DNA of 55,404 nt from Bacillota bacterium (GCA_025361765.1 JANYJS010000042.1:1-55404), one strand, 5' to 3'. Shown: positions 16,933-24,855, numbered from the stretch's first letter. Numbers and translations: made by a program. The notes: generated by a model not told the origin, from the sequence alone.

Positions 16933-17560
16933 GACTTTGACTTTTAAAATTGTGATTCGTCATGATTTTTGATCTGCTCATCTTGCCATCCCAGCGTTTA
17001 TAAAGATCGTTTTCCACAGCCAAAGCCGAGAGGCATCTGCTGACAATTTGATTGATTAGGTCGCCCATAGTTTCCGGGTTATTGGCAAAAGAGGGGATAG
17101 GCGGGATCATAACGACTCCGATGCGGGATAATTTAAGCATGTTTTCCAAATGGATGGCATTTAACGGGGTTTCTCTAGGTACGAGAATCAAAGTACGGTG
17201 CTCTTTGAGACAGACGTCTGCTGCCCTTGTGAGGAGATTCTCACTGGTTCCGGCGGCGATAGCTGCAAGCGTTCCCATCGAGCAGGGAGCTACAACCATA
17301 CCGTCGACATGAAAGCTTCCACTGGAAATCAGGGAGAAAAAATTATCGATGGCTTCGATATGGAGTATTCCGGTCTCAATAACATCAAGCCTTGCAATCA
17401 GAGCTTCAAAATCCTGTGAAAGCTCACGCACCATGACTTTTTTACCAAGGTCTGTAGTCACCAAATACACTTCATGATCAGACTTCAGAAGCTCTGCAAT
17501 CAGTCTGAAACCGATGATGCTGCCGGAAGTTCCCGATATGCCAACGATATACTTTCCCAT
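16919..17560 (-). CDS. ubiX: UbiX-family flavin prenyltransferase
   Basis: Makes prenylated FMN, the cofactor of UbiD-type decarboxylases. Seen in 213 residues: the flavin-binding GISGTSGSIIG at the N terminus, VVAPCSMGTLAAIAAGTSENLLTRAADV, and LVPRETPLNAIHLENML, the family signature. It is the last gene of the minus-strand operon ndh2-eetA-eetB-prenyl synthase-ubiX, starting 2 bp after the synthase stop. No UbiD partner is in the window. Beside a polyprenyl synthase the natural reading is quinone synthesis; in the futalosine route a UbiD/UbiX-type pair (MqnL/MqnM) acts on the prenylated naphthoate. A stand-alone role with another decarboxylase is possible. Confidence 0.9.
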   Translation of the reverse strand: MGKYIVGISGTSGSIIGFRLIAELLKSDHEVYLVTTDLGKKVMVRELSQDFEALIARLDVIETGILHIEAIDNFFSLISSGSFHVDGMVVAPCSMGTLAAIAAGTSENLLTRAADVCLKEHRTLILVPRETPLNAIHLENMLKLSRIGVVMIPPIPSFANNPETMGDLINQIVSRCLSALAVENDLYKRWDGKMSRSKIMTNHNFKSQSQKTP

Positions 17561-17562
17561 TT

Positions 17563-18540
17563 TTACATCTTCCTGTCATAAATACGATCAAGCATTTTAT
17601 TGAGCTCTAGCTTCTTGAAAGGATCTTCAAGACCCGAAATGAGTTTAGCGGTCTTCATATAATATTTATAAGCGAGGGCTTTAGTGTGGTCGACGCCTCC
17701 TAAAGCCTTAACCTTTAGAATCATCTGATCAAAGATAGTCTCATCAGGAATGCCTATGGCAAAAGCTTCCTTTATCTGGGGGTCTCTTTTTAATGCGTAG
17801 ATTAAGGGTAAGGTAATGATTCCTTCCCGAAGGTCTTTGCCTACGGGCTTTTGAGCCACACCAGCTTCTCCTTCATAGTCCAGGCAGTCATCGATTAGTT
17901 GAAATATGATGCCGAAGTAACTGCCTATTCGGCCATATACCTTTGCACTTTGATGATCAAGGCCACCAGCCCTGGCACCGGAATACATGGATAAGGCGAA
18001 TAATGAAGCGGTTTTTCCACCGATAATCTTAAGATAGTTTTTTAATGTTAAATCAAAATCAAAATTATGTTTGCTTTGATGAATTTCGCCAAGACATAGG
18101 GCGCTCATCGCTTTCGAGAAATCAGAAATGCGGTCGATATATTCTACACTTGTGCCCTGGGAATAAGCCTCCGATATTAGTGAGAAACATAAACAAAACA
18201 GGTAATCCCCAGCTATGACAGCATTTTTTTTCCCGTATTTGGCATGAAGACTGGGCTTTCCCCTTCGGGTGTCGGCCTCATCAATAATATCATCATGAAC
18301 CAGGCTTGCAAGGTGAAGAATCTCAATAGCTGCAGCTGCTTTGATGGCAGATGTACCGACCATTTGAGCCTGGTCCGCCGCAGTTAATGCAGCAAGATAA
18401 CCGCGAATATTTTTGCCTTGTGAATTCGATAAATGAGCCATCATTTCTGCAAGACTAGCCGGCGTACTTTTTAAAGTTGTGGCAATTTCTTGCCGAATCA
18501 ACTCAGGGGCTATCTCAAATTCTATTTTAGTGTTTTCCAT
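17563..18540 (-). CDS. Trans-polyprenyl diphosphate synthase (DmkB/HepT-like)
   Basis: Condenses isopentenyl diphosphate into the long isoprenoid chain of (demethyl)menaquinone. Seen in 325 residues: first Asp-rich motif HDDIIDE (D83-D87) followed by ADTRRGKPSLHAKYG, and the second motif LIDDCLDYEG (D217-D221) with KPVGKDLREGIITLP. Chain length cannot be read from sequence. It is the fourth gene of the minus-strand locus. In Listeria a homologous synthase (DmkB) belongs to the extracellular electron transfer cluster and makes its dedicated demethylmenaquinone. The matching prenyltransferase (DmkA) is not in this window. Confidence 0.9.
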   Translation of the reverse strand: MENTKIEFEIAPELIRQEIATTLKSTPASLAEMMAHLSNSQGKNIRGYLAALTAADQAQMVGTSAIKAAAAIEILHLASLVHDDIIDEADTRRGKPSLHAKYGKKNAVIAGDYLFCLCFSLISEAYSQGTSVEYIDRISDFSKAMSALCLGEIHQSKHNFDFDLTLKNYLKIIGGKTASLFALSMYSGARAGGLDHQSAKVYGRIGSYFGIIFQLIDDCLDYEGEAGVAQKPVGKDLREGIITLPLIYALKRDPQIKEAFAIGIPDETIFDQMILKVKALGGVDHTKALAYKYYMKTAKLISGLEDPFKKLELNKMLDRIYDRKM

Positions 18541-18571
18541 TCTATTTTTTATCCTTTGTGTTTAATTTGGC

Positions 18572-19069
18572 TTAAGACCAAACCAGTATTTTTTTAAGGG
18601 GCTTTATCAGGTTTCCGGAAAGAATGCCTATCAAAATACCAGTAATCATTCCGGATATTATGAGAACCGGCATATAAAGCATGATTTTAACATTGGAGAT
18701 GACCAAAGCTGCCATCAAGATCTGACCTATGTTGTGAAAGACGCCCCCAGCCATGCTTACGCCTACGATGCTGAACAACTGAGTCTTTTTTAGTCCATAC
18801 ATGACGGCAAAACTCAGAAGCCCTCCGGCCAGGCTATAAGCGATTCCAAATACACCGCTAAACAGAAGACCTCCGATGAAAATACGAAACACATTGATCC
18901 CTAATGCATACTTAGTGCCCAAGGTATACAGGGCAATAATAACAATAATATTGGATAAACCCAGCTTAACGCCAGGAACGCCAATATCTAGGGGAATAAG
19001 CCGTTCAATATAAGAAAATATCAAAGCCAAGGTTGCGAAAATCCCGCTTATAGAAACTTTTTTTGCCAA
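18572..19069 (-). CDS. Gx-family membrane protein, EetB-like
   Basis: A 165-residue membrane protein with about five hydrophobic segments, of the Gx/heptaprenyl-diphosphate-synthase-component-I family. It resembles substrate-binding (S) components of ECF transporters and corresponds in position and type to EetB of the Listeria electron transfer locus. Seen: ISGIFATLALIFSYIERLIP, GVPGVKLGLSNIIVIIAL, INVFRIFIGGLLFSG and GGVFHNIGQILMAALV, all conserved family segments. The start is TTG at 19069, preceded by AAGGTG. Biochemical role is not established in the family; placement between EetA and the prenyl synthase supports a quinone-related membrane function. Confidence 0.82.
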   Translation of the reverse strand: MAKKVSISGIFATLALIFSYIERLIPLDIGVPGVKLGLSNIIVIIALYTLGTKYALGINVFRIFIGGLLFSGVFGIAYSLAGGLLSFAVMYGLKKTQLFSIVGVSMAGGVFHNIGQILMAALVISNVKIMLYMPVLIISGMITGILIGILSGNLIKPLKKILVWS

Positions 19070-19090
19070 AATACACCTTGCCTTCCCGAA

Positions 19091-19456
19091 TTATGACGAA
19101 TAAGAATCCGGTCCGCCATTGTCCGGTCCGATTATTTCAATGACTACCTTGTTTGGCAAACATACAATCGTTTGACTAGTGTTGTCGATTGCTCCCTGGC
19201 GGATACAGAGCTTATCTGGACAGTCTGCATCAGTGATGAAAGCTTTTCCGTCCTTTATTTCAACAATATTGTAATGGGAATTCGCCTTTACGTCGACAAT
19301 TTCATCTTTGTTTAAATCATATGTGCCATAAATGGCACCATTGACCGTGATTTTAACCGTTTCTCCAGCGGCTCCCCCATAAATGAGGAAGACACTGGAG
19401 GCAATTCCTGCAAGCATTAGAATGAAAGCAAGAACTATATCGGCCTTTTTAATCAT
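19091..19456 (-). CDS. NusG domain II-containing membrane-anchored protein, EetA-like
   Basis: A 121-residue protein with one N-terminal membrane helix (residues 5-25) and an extracytoplasmic NusG-II beta domain. Seen: VKITVNGAIYGTYDLNKDE, HYNIVEIKDGKAFITDADCPDKLC and QTIVCLPNKVVIEI, the family core with three cysteines (C79, C84, C99). The longest frame extends 55 codons into ndh2, but that part is only the shadow of another frame; the ATG at 19456 overlaps the ndh2 stop by 8 bp. The ribosome site is poor, suggesting translational coupling to ndh2. It matches EetA of the Listeria flavin-based electron transfer cluster, which is required there for electron export. Confidence 0.85.
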   Translation of the reverse strand: MIKKADIVLAFILMLAGIASSVFLIYGGAAGETVKITVNGAIYGTYDLNKDEIVDVKANSHYNIVEIKDGKAFITDADCPDKLCIRQGAIDNTSQTIVCLPNKVVIEIIGPDNGGPDSYSS

Positions 19457-21521
19457 TATAAATGTACCATTTCTGAACGAATTTAACATTTTTCCATCTC
19501 TTCTTGAGCCATGGCAGGACGTAATAATCAAGACCAAGCACGCTGCCGCTGCCAAATAACATGGCAATCCCAGCAAAGAACATCCACCAGCTGGCCATGT
19601 AAAGACCTGTGGTGGTGACAAACATGAGTTGAAGGACCAGAGACATCCCGGCGGATAAGAATGTAAACAATCCGCCGATTAAGGACAGGCCAATGATGAT
19701 TTCAAGTGCCACAATCATAATCTGAAAAAACATCTGAGATCCAGGGCTTGCAAGAACCACGGTATTCGTCATCCAGTCAACAAAGCTGACCTGAACTTTA
19801 AAGGCAACATCTGTAGCACTAACCAAAATGACTTTGATAAAACCGAAGATGTTCCAGTTGATTAGGATATCTCCAACCTTTGCGCCAACTGCTCCAGAGG
19901 CAGCCGTCACAGCGTCAGCTGCGGCTCCCGCGGTGGTTGTTACTGCATTGACAACAGCTGTGCTAGCGCTAAAAACGGCTGCAGCAGCGTTACCGCCGCC
20001 TTCGTTTTCTTCTGCATAAACGAAGCTGAATATGCTATGCATGGATTCTTCTGTTCCTTGACCCTTCCAGCCTGCTGCAGGTCCGAGAATGCTGTCATAA
20101 AACTTATTGGCTCCACCAAAGAAAGCCTCTAATTTTGGATCTGTTAACCAGCCTTCCTGAACTTTCTTGATGCCTTCATAAAGCCAAATTCCACCAAGGA
20201 AAACGCGAAGAGGAACCATCCAGAAATTAGGCGTGCGATTGGAGAAATGACCGCCGACAAAGCTGCGATTATTTTTAACTTTGGCAAACTCATGGCAGAC
20301 GTAACTGTATACACGGTTCCAGCCAAGCAGCTGGATGAAATAAACGATATTGATGAAATGTTTGGTAAACATAGCGAGGAAGGAGGGCAGAGCGAACTTC
20401 ATATTGTCCGTTCCGACATGGGCAACCCCATATCTGCCGCCGACACAAACCATGACGCCATGAAATTTGGGTCTGTAGCTTTCCATTTTATGCCCGGTGA
20501 TGGCTGCTGCGATATTTACTGAGATGGTGTGGGATGAAGCTTCGCAGTTTTCTACCATCTGAGGAACAGGCATTTTTGATCCCTCTGGAATATAGAATAT
20601 ATTGTCTCCACCGATAAATACATCTTCTCTGCCAGCGGCGCGAAGGAATTCATCAGTCTGGACACGGCCGCGTCCTGCGGCCTGGCCTAAAGCCTTGCCG
20701 GAGGTAAAGGCGATATCAGCGCCCTCAACGCCAGCTGACCAGATAATGGTAGTGGCATCGAATCTCTTAATTTCATCGCCAGCTTTGACATCGATGTAAT
20801 CAGGTCCAATCCCAACCACGCCTCTTTTGAGCATAACCTGCACGCCCATTTTTTCAAGACGTCTATGGACCTTGGCGGATAATTTTTCTGGAAGAGTAGG
20901 AACCACGCGGTCCAGCATATCCACATTAACGATGGAAACTTCAGCGGGATCTAGTTCGTATTCAACTGTGATATGAGGCAGCCATTCTGCTAGCTCTCCC
21001 ACCATTTCGACTCCGGTGAAGCCTGCGCCAACGACAAAGAAGGTCAGCAGCTTTCTTCTTTTTTGCTCATCCGGCTCAAGAGCCGCTTTAGCGAAAATTC
21101 CAACCATATGATTACGAAGTTTTACTGCATCTTCATAGGACCAGAGTTTATGTGTATTGGCTTCTGCACCTTCAATCCCAAAAAATGTTGGTTTTGATCC
21201 ACTGGATAAAACCAGATAATCATAATCATAGGTAGCGGTTTTGCCAATGAGCTTTTTGTTGTCATAATCGATGGATTCGATGGTATCAAGAATAACGTCA
21301 ACGTTTCTTTGGGCGAATATTTTTTCAAGGCTAACCTTAATGCTGTCTTCTTCGACTCTACAGGCTGCAACTTCGTGAAGTTCTGTGAGCATGGTGTGGA
21401 AAGGGTTCTTATCGATCAAACAAATATCGACGTCGCCTCCCCGTTTGAATTTTTTGGCCAGGTTTTTTGCGGTCAATACGCCGGCGTATCCTCCGCCCAG
21501 GACTACAATTTTCTTTTTCAT
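19449..21521 (-). CDS. ndh2: Type II NADH dehydrogenase with C-terminal DoxX-like membrane region (Ndh2 of FLEET type)
   Basis: Oxidises NADH and reduces a membrane quinone. The 690 residues contain an FAD/NAD two-Rossmann module: GGGYAG (9-14), GAGFTG (165-170), and the FAD segment FIGGDN (302-307). Then come a membrane region with a first helix near 436-450, an Ala-rich linker (about 505-552) and hydrophobic segments in 597-660 of DoxX type. Ordinary NDH-2 enzymes are near 400 residues; the extended form is the one found in the Listeria extracellular electron transfer locus. The usual quinone-site motif AQxAxQ is not apparent; the corresponding stretch reads VPQMVENCEASSHT (319-332). First gene of the minus-strand operon, with AAGGTGG before the ATG. 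Confidence 0.93.
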   Translation of the reverse strand: MKKKIVVLGGGYAGVLTAKNLAKKFKRGGDVDICLIDKNPFHTMLTELHEVAACRVEEDSIKVSLEKIFAQRNVDVILDTIESIDYDNKKLIGKTATYDYDYLVLSSGSKPTFFGIEGAEANTHKLWSYEDAVKLRNHMVGIFAKAALEPDEQKRRKLLTFFVVGAGFTGVEMVGELAEWLPHITVEYELDPAEVSIVNVDMLDRVVPTLPEKLSAKVHRRLEKMGVQVMLKRGVVGIGPDYIDVKAGDEIKRFDATTIIWSAGVEGADIAFTSGKALGQAAGRGRVQTDEFLRAAGREDVFIGGDNIFYIPEGSKMPVPQMVENCEASSHTISVNIAAAITGHKMESYRPKFHGVMVCVGGRYGVAHVGTDNMKFALPSFLAMFTKHFINIVYFIQLLGWNRVYSYVCHEFAKVKNNRSFVGGHFSNRTPNFWMVPLRVFLGGIWLYEGIKKVQEGWLTDPKLEAFFGGANKFYDSILGPAAGWKGQGTEESMHSIFSFVYAEENEGGGNAAAAVFSASTAVVNAVTTTAGAAADAVTAASGAVGAKVGDILINWNIFGFIKVILVSATDVAFKVQVSFVDWMTNTVVLASPGSQMFFQIMIVALEIIIGLSLIGGLFTFLSAGMSLVLQLMFVTTTGLYMASWWMFFAGIAMLFGSGSVLGLDYYVLPWLKKRWKNVKFVQKWYIYND

Positions 21522-21841
21522 CTCTTACCACCTTTTTATAAATTATAATAATTTAGTTTCTATTTATAACGCAGCAATCTGCGCTACGAACGTGAGGATG
21601 CTATATTGCTTGACTAAAAATGCCTATGTGTATAATATGAATCTGAGAATTATGACAGGGTGAACACTAAAAACCCTATCATGCACAGAACATGATATAC
21701 TATTTGATAGAATAAAGTCCAGTTAAAAATTGATTTCTCCCCAATAATATACTACTTTGATAATAATTTGCCAACAAAAAGAAAATAATTCTGGGGAAGA
21801 GCTATTTAATAACATTCTTGACACACAAAAAGGAGTAAACC
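21522..21841. promoter_or_regulatory. Divergent control region between ndh2 and apbE
   Basis: A 320-bp non-coding, AT-rich stretch between two divergent genes of the same pathway. It holds three inverted repeats: CGCAG-CAAT-CTGCG at 21570-21583; GACAGGGT with ACCCTATC (about 21654-21680); and TATCATG-N7-CATGATA at 21677-21697. A plus-strand TTGACT (21610) and TATAAT (21631) stand 15 bp apart, shorter than ideal. On the minus strand TATAAA next to the first palindrome could be the ndh2 -10. Operators for a shared regulator are plausible; none is identified. Confidence 0.5.
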
Positions 21842-22855
21842 ATGAAAAAGTATGCAAAAATTGCGGTGGCGATTAGCCTGATCGCTTCCTTGATAGCCCT
21901 AACCGGTTGTACCCCCGCCAAGCCGGAACAAAAGTCCCAATTCATGCTCAATACAACCTGCACTATAACAGTCTATGGAAAGAACGCAGCCCAAATCATC
22001 GATGAAGCATTTGCCTTGGGCGTTGAATACGACAATCTTTTTAGCACGGCCATTGAGGGCAGCGATATTTATAGAATCAATCATGCGGGCGGAAAACCCG
22101 TGACGGTATCTGATGATACCGTTCAAATTATTAAGGATTCCATTCATTATAGTGAAATATCAGATGGGCTTTTCGACATTACTATGGGGTCGCTGACCTC
22201 ACTTTGGGATTTTCCTGGCGCTTCTCACATAGTTCCACCAGCAGATGTCATTGCTGCGGACTTGAAAACCGTAGGCTATAAGTACATCAAGATAGAAGGC
22301 AATACGGTAACTCTTCTAAGACCCGGAGCCCAACTGGATTTGGGCGCAATAGGAAAGGGATTTATTGCTGACCGCCTTTCCGATTTCCTGAAATCCAAGA
22401 AAGTTCAGGGAGCGATTGTCAATCTCGGAGGCAATGTTATCACTGTAGGAGAAAAGCCCAAAATTAAAACTTGGATCGTTGGCATTCAGCAGCCCTTTGC
22501 AGACAGAAATGAAACTATAGCAACGGTTACTGTAGGGGAAAAATCCGTAGTCACTTCAGGCATCTATGAAAGAAGTTTCACGGCGCCGGATGGGAAGTTT
22601 TACCATCATATTCTTGATCCTAGAACCGGATATCCTGTCGAGAACAATCTATCGGCCATATCCATTGTTTCAGATTTATCCGTCGATGGGGACGGTCTAA
22701 GCACAACTTGCTTCTTACTTGGCATTGAAAAAGCAACTGCCTTGATTGAAAGCCTGCCGAATACAGATGCAATGTTCATCACTAAAGACAACAAAGTCAC
22801 CTTAACCTCAGGATTTGGCAAGGATATACCCTACGAAATATACAAAAACGAGTAA
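21842..22855 (+). CDS. apbE: FAD:protein FMN transferase, ApbE lipoprotein (FmnB-like)
   Basis: Transfers FMN from FAD onto a threonine of target proteins outside the membrane. Seen in 337 residues: a lipoprotein signal with lipobox LTGC (Cys23), FMLNTTCTITVYGKNA, LFDITMGSLTSLWDF, the LDLGAIGKGFIADRL signature, AIVNLGGNV, and YHHILDPRTGYPVEN. It is transcribed away from ndh2. The obvious target is the FMN-binding lipoprotein encoded just downstream on the other strand, which carries an SGAT acceptor motif. In the Listeria locus FmnB plays this part. AAAGGAG precedes the ATG. Confidence 0.94.
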   Translation: MKKYAKIAVAISLIASLIALTGCTPAKPEQKSQFMLNTTCTITVYGKNAAQIIDEAFALGVEYDNLFSTAIEGSDIYRINHAGGKPVTVSDDTVQIIKDSIHYSEISDGLFDITMGSLTSLWDFPGASHIVPPADVIAADLKTVGYKYIKIEGNTVTLLRPGAQLDLGAIGKGFIADRLSDFLKSKKVQGAIVNLGGNVITVGEKPKIKTWIVGIQQPFADRNETIATVTVGEKSVVTSGIYERSFTAPDGKFYHHILDPRTGYPVENNLSAISIVSDLSVDGDGLSTTCFLLGIEKATALIESLPNTDAMFITKDNKVTLTSGFGKDIPYEIYKNE

Positions 22856-22936
22856 CGACTTGGGATTTTCAAATAGAGCTGATAATGCGAATTATGTTGA
22901 TGCAGAAGGATCTTGACAAGATCATTGAGAAAAAGA

Positions 22937-22976
22937 GGACGGCCCGAAACTCGCGTTTCGGCCGTCCTTTTCTTTT
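22937..22976. terminator. Bidirectional terminator between apbE and the FMN-binding lipoprotein gene
   Basis: A GC-rich stem GGACGGCC(C)GAAAC / GTTTCGGCCGTCC with loop TCGC and one bulged base (22937-22967), followed by TTTTCTTTTAT on the plus strand and by TCTTTTTC on the minus strand. It serves both convergent transcripts. Confidence 0.88.
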
Positions 22977-23022
22977 ATAAGTTGGTTATCCTTCAAGCTT
23001 TAAGCGAATGTCTGAATACAGC

Positions 23023-23514
23023 TTATTTCGCTACTGCTTGTGCTAATGCATCGTTTACTAAGTCAAAGAAGTGACCATAAGAAATGGTTGCTCCTGAGAT
23101 AGCATCAGATTTTCCAGCGGCATCAAAAGCGATGGAAGTCGTGTCCTGAGTAGAAACGATGTAATCCTGGATAGCTTTTGCTTGTACATCCCAAGGTGAT
23201 GTGGATCCAGCTACTGACATGTCATAATTTCCAGCGGCAACTTCTGAAATCTTGTCGCCTTTAGTTGCATCTGAACTTGTTGCGTTTAAAACTACAGCAG
23301 TGATTTTTCCGCCAGCGATGGTTACTGTGACATTGTCTTTCCAAGTTGTTTCAGCATTGAAAGCTGGCTCTTCGGCAAAATATGTACCATCTACATAACC
23401 GGTTGGTTCTGGTGTTGGCTTTGGTGCTGGTTCTGACTTTGCACAAGCTGTGAATACTGTCATAGCCATAATTAGAACCAATACAAGAATACTTGCTTTT
23501 TTAAAGTTTTTCAT
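23023..23514 (-). CDS. FMN-binding-domain lipoprotein, PplA-like
   Basis: Probable surface electron carrier bearing covalently bound FMN. The 163 residues comprise a lipoprotein signal with FTAC (Cys24), a Pro/Glu linker (28-38), and one FMN_bind domain (about 40-160) with DNVTVTIAGGKITAVVLNATS and the flavinylation motif DAISGAT, where T143 is the expected attachment site for ApbE. Listeria PplA has two such domains; this protein has one. It is monocistronic with its own promoter and the shared bidirectional terminator. Ribosome site AAGGAGGAG precedes the ATG. Electron transfer to extracellular acceptors is inferred from the neighbourhood. Confidence 0.9.
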   Translation of the reverse strand: MKNFKKASILVLVLIMAMTVFTACAKSEPAPKPTPEPTGYVDGTYFAEEPAFNAETTWKDNVTVTIAGGKITAVVLNATSSDATKGDKISEVAAGNYDMSVAGSTSPWDVQAKAIQDYIVSTQDTTSIAFDAAGKSDAISGATISYGHFFDLVNDALAQAVAK

Positions 23515-23535
23515 GGTAATCTCCTCCTTAAGTTC

Positions 23536-23554
23536 AATTGTTATTTTAACAATT
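23536..23554 (-). promoter_or_regulatory. Perfect palindrome at the start point of the FMN-binding lipoprotein gene
   Basis: AATTGTTA-TTT-TAACAATT, 8-bp arms and 3-bp centre, located just downstream of the -10 box, where a bound repressor would block initiation. The half-sites resemble Rex sites (TTGTTAA-N4-TTAACAA) but the spacing is 3 bp shorter, so Rex is not claimed. Confidence 0.55.
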
Positions 23555-23561
23555 CCTCACT

Positions 23562-23590
23562 ACTCTACAACTATTTTGGGTTTATGTCAA
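23562..23590 (-). promoter_or_regulatory. Promoter of the FMN-binding lipoprotein gene
   Basis: On the minus strand TTGACA (23590-23585) and TAGAGT (23567-23562) with a 17-bp spacer. The remaining part of the 270-bp gap up to truA shows two TTGTGCAA copies (23682, 23724) of unknown meaning and no clear plus-strand promoter. Confidence 0.65.
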
Positions 23591-23784
23591 CATGGAATAA
23601 AGCTAAAAGCCATGAAACCGTTGCAATGCAACATAAATTGAGCTAGGTTGAATGCAGTAAAAAAGCAGTGAAAAACTTGAATTGTGCAACGGGGCTTCAT
23701 ATTTATCACTATTTAAATTAAGGTTGTGCAAAAAAGAGCTAGGCCTTAAAATATAACTATCTTGAAAATTGGGGTAAATGACCC

Positions 23785-24549
23785 GTGAAAAATATACTTT
23801 TCACAGTTGAATATGATGGGACGGGGTTTGTCGGCTGGCAACGTCAGCCAGGACAAAGAAGCGTACAGGGAGAGCTTGAAAAAGGACTGGCGCTATTGCT
23901 TGATCAGCCAATTGAACTTCTTGCTTCAAGCAGAACGGATGCGGGAGTCCATGCTTACGGGCAGAAGACCAATTTTATAGCTGATTTTCCGATGCCGGTT
24001 GCAAAAATAAGGCGGGCAATCAACGGTTTTCTTCCTGATGATGTTATAATAACTCAGGTAGAGGAAGTCCCCATGGAATTTCACGCCAGATTTTCTGCCA
24101 TAGGCAAGAGATATGTCTATAAGATAATTAGAGCAGATGAGCGCAGGATCTTTGACAGAAAATATGCCCTTACTGTGACAAGAAGCCTTGATGTTGAAGC
24201 TATGAATAGAGCAGCTCAATTTTTTACTGGAACCCACGATTTCAAAGCTTTTTCAGGTAAAAACGGGCAAATTAATAAGAGCACTGAGCGCACCATTCAC
24301 AGCATGACCGTCAGCGAGCAGCCGCAAAACGCTGTTCATATCGAAGTAGTTGGCAATGCATTTTTATACAAAATGGTCCGAATGATGACCGGGTCGCTAC
24401 TCAATATAGGTTATGGCAAGAACCCGCCGGAAGCGATAGGGCAAATACTCGAAGGCAAAATGAAAAGAATTGGCAATACAGCCAAACCACAAGGACTATA
24501 CCTGGTGGAAGTCTATTTTGATCAAGAAAAATTAAGGAGGACTTTATGA
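23785..24549 (+). CDS. truA: tRNA pseudouridine synthase A
   Basis: Isomerises uridines 38-40 of the tRNA anticodon stem. Seen in 254 residues: FTVEYDGTGFVGWQRQPGQRSVQGELE, the catalytic-Asp motif SRTDAGVHA (D52), the middle segment FHARFSAIGKRYVYKI, and FLYKMVRMMTGSLLNIG. The start is GTG at 23785, after GGGG; an ATG at 23779 is out of frame. The gene overlaps yhbY by 4 bp (ATGA), so translation of the two is coupled. Confidence 0.95.
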   Translation: MKNILFTVEYDGTGFVGWQRQPGQRSVQGELEKGLALLLDQPIELLASSRTDAGVHAYGQKTNFIADFPMPVAKIRRAINGFLPDDVIITQVEEVPMEFHARFSAIGKRYVYKIIRADERRIFDRKYALTVTRSLDVEAMNRAAQFFTGTHDFKAFSGKNGQINKSTERTIHSMTVSEQPQNAVHIEVVGNAFLYKMVRMMTGSLLNIGYGKNPPEAIGQILEGKMKRIGNTAKPQGLYLVEVYFDQEKLRRTL

Positions 24550-24839
24550 TAACTGGAAAACAAAGAAGTTACTTGAAGGGACTGGCCCATGACTTAAACC
24601 CACTTGTTTATATCGGAAAAGCCGGAATAACCCAAAATGTCATCAATGAACTCGATGTATCCCTGGAAACAAAAGAGCTTGTAAAGGTGAAACTGCAGGA
24701 AGGCTGTGAATTAAAGCCAAAAGATGCAGCAAATCAGGCAGCAGAAGCCTTATCGGCAGAATTTGTTCAGAGCATCGGCAGACGCTTTGTGCTCTATAGA
24801 CCTTCAAAGGAAAATAGGGTTATTGTACTGCCAAAATAA
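24546..24839 (+). CDS. yhbY: YhbY-family (CRM domain) ribosome-associated RNA-binding protein
   Basis: A 97-residue CRS1-YhbY domain protein that binds pre-ribosomal RNA of the large subunit. Seen: TGKQRSYLKGLAHDLNPLVYIGKAGIT at the N terminus, the GxxG-like loop in that region, and GRRFVLYRPSKENRVIVLPK at the C terminus. The whole protein is a single domain of usual length. The ribosome site AAGGAGG lies inside the end of truA. Confidence 0.92.
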   Translation: MITGKQRSYLKGLAHDLNPLVYIGKAGITQNVINELDVSLETKELVKVKLQEGCELKPKDAANQAAEALSAEFVQSIGRRFVLYRPSKENRVIVLPK

Positions 24840-24855
24840 AGATGTGAGGATTAAT

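Noticed and set aside
19457-19621. N-terminally extended EetA-like protein
   Set aside because: The extra 55 residues are an out-of-frame reading of the ndh2 3' end; the membrane helix begins right after the ATG at 19456.
21818-21823. Consensus TTGACA just before apbE as a -35 box
   Set aside because: It lies only 18 bp before the ATG, so the -10 and start point would fall at or inside the start codon; the ribosome site AAAGGAG occupies the spacer.
23536-23554. Canonical Rex operator
   Set aside because: Arms fit TTGTTA/TAACAA, but the spacer is 3 bp instead of 6, so it is reported only as a palindrome.
24724-24855. N-terminally extended MetF starting inside yhbY
   Set aside because: The extension is the yhbY shadow frame; a ribosome site and the conserved protein begin at 24856.
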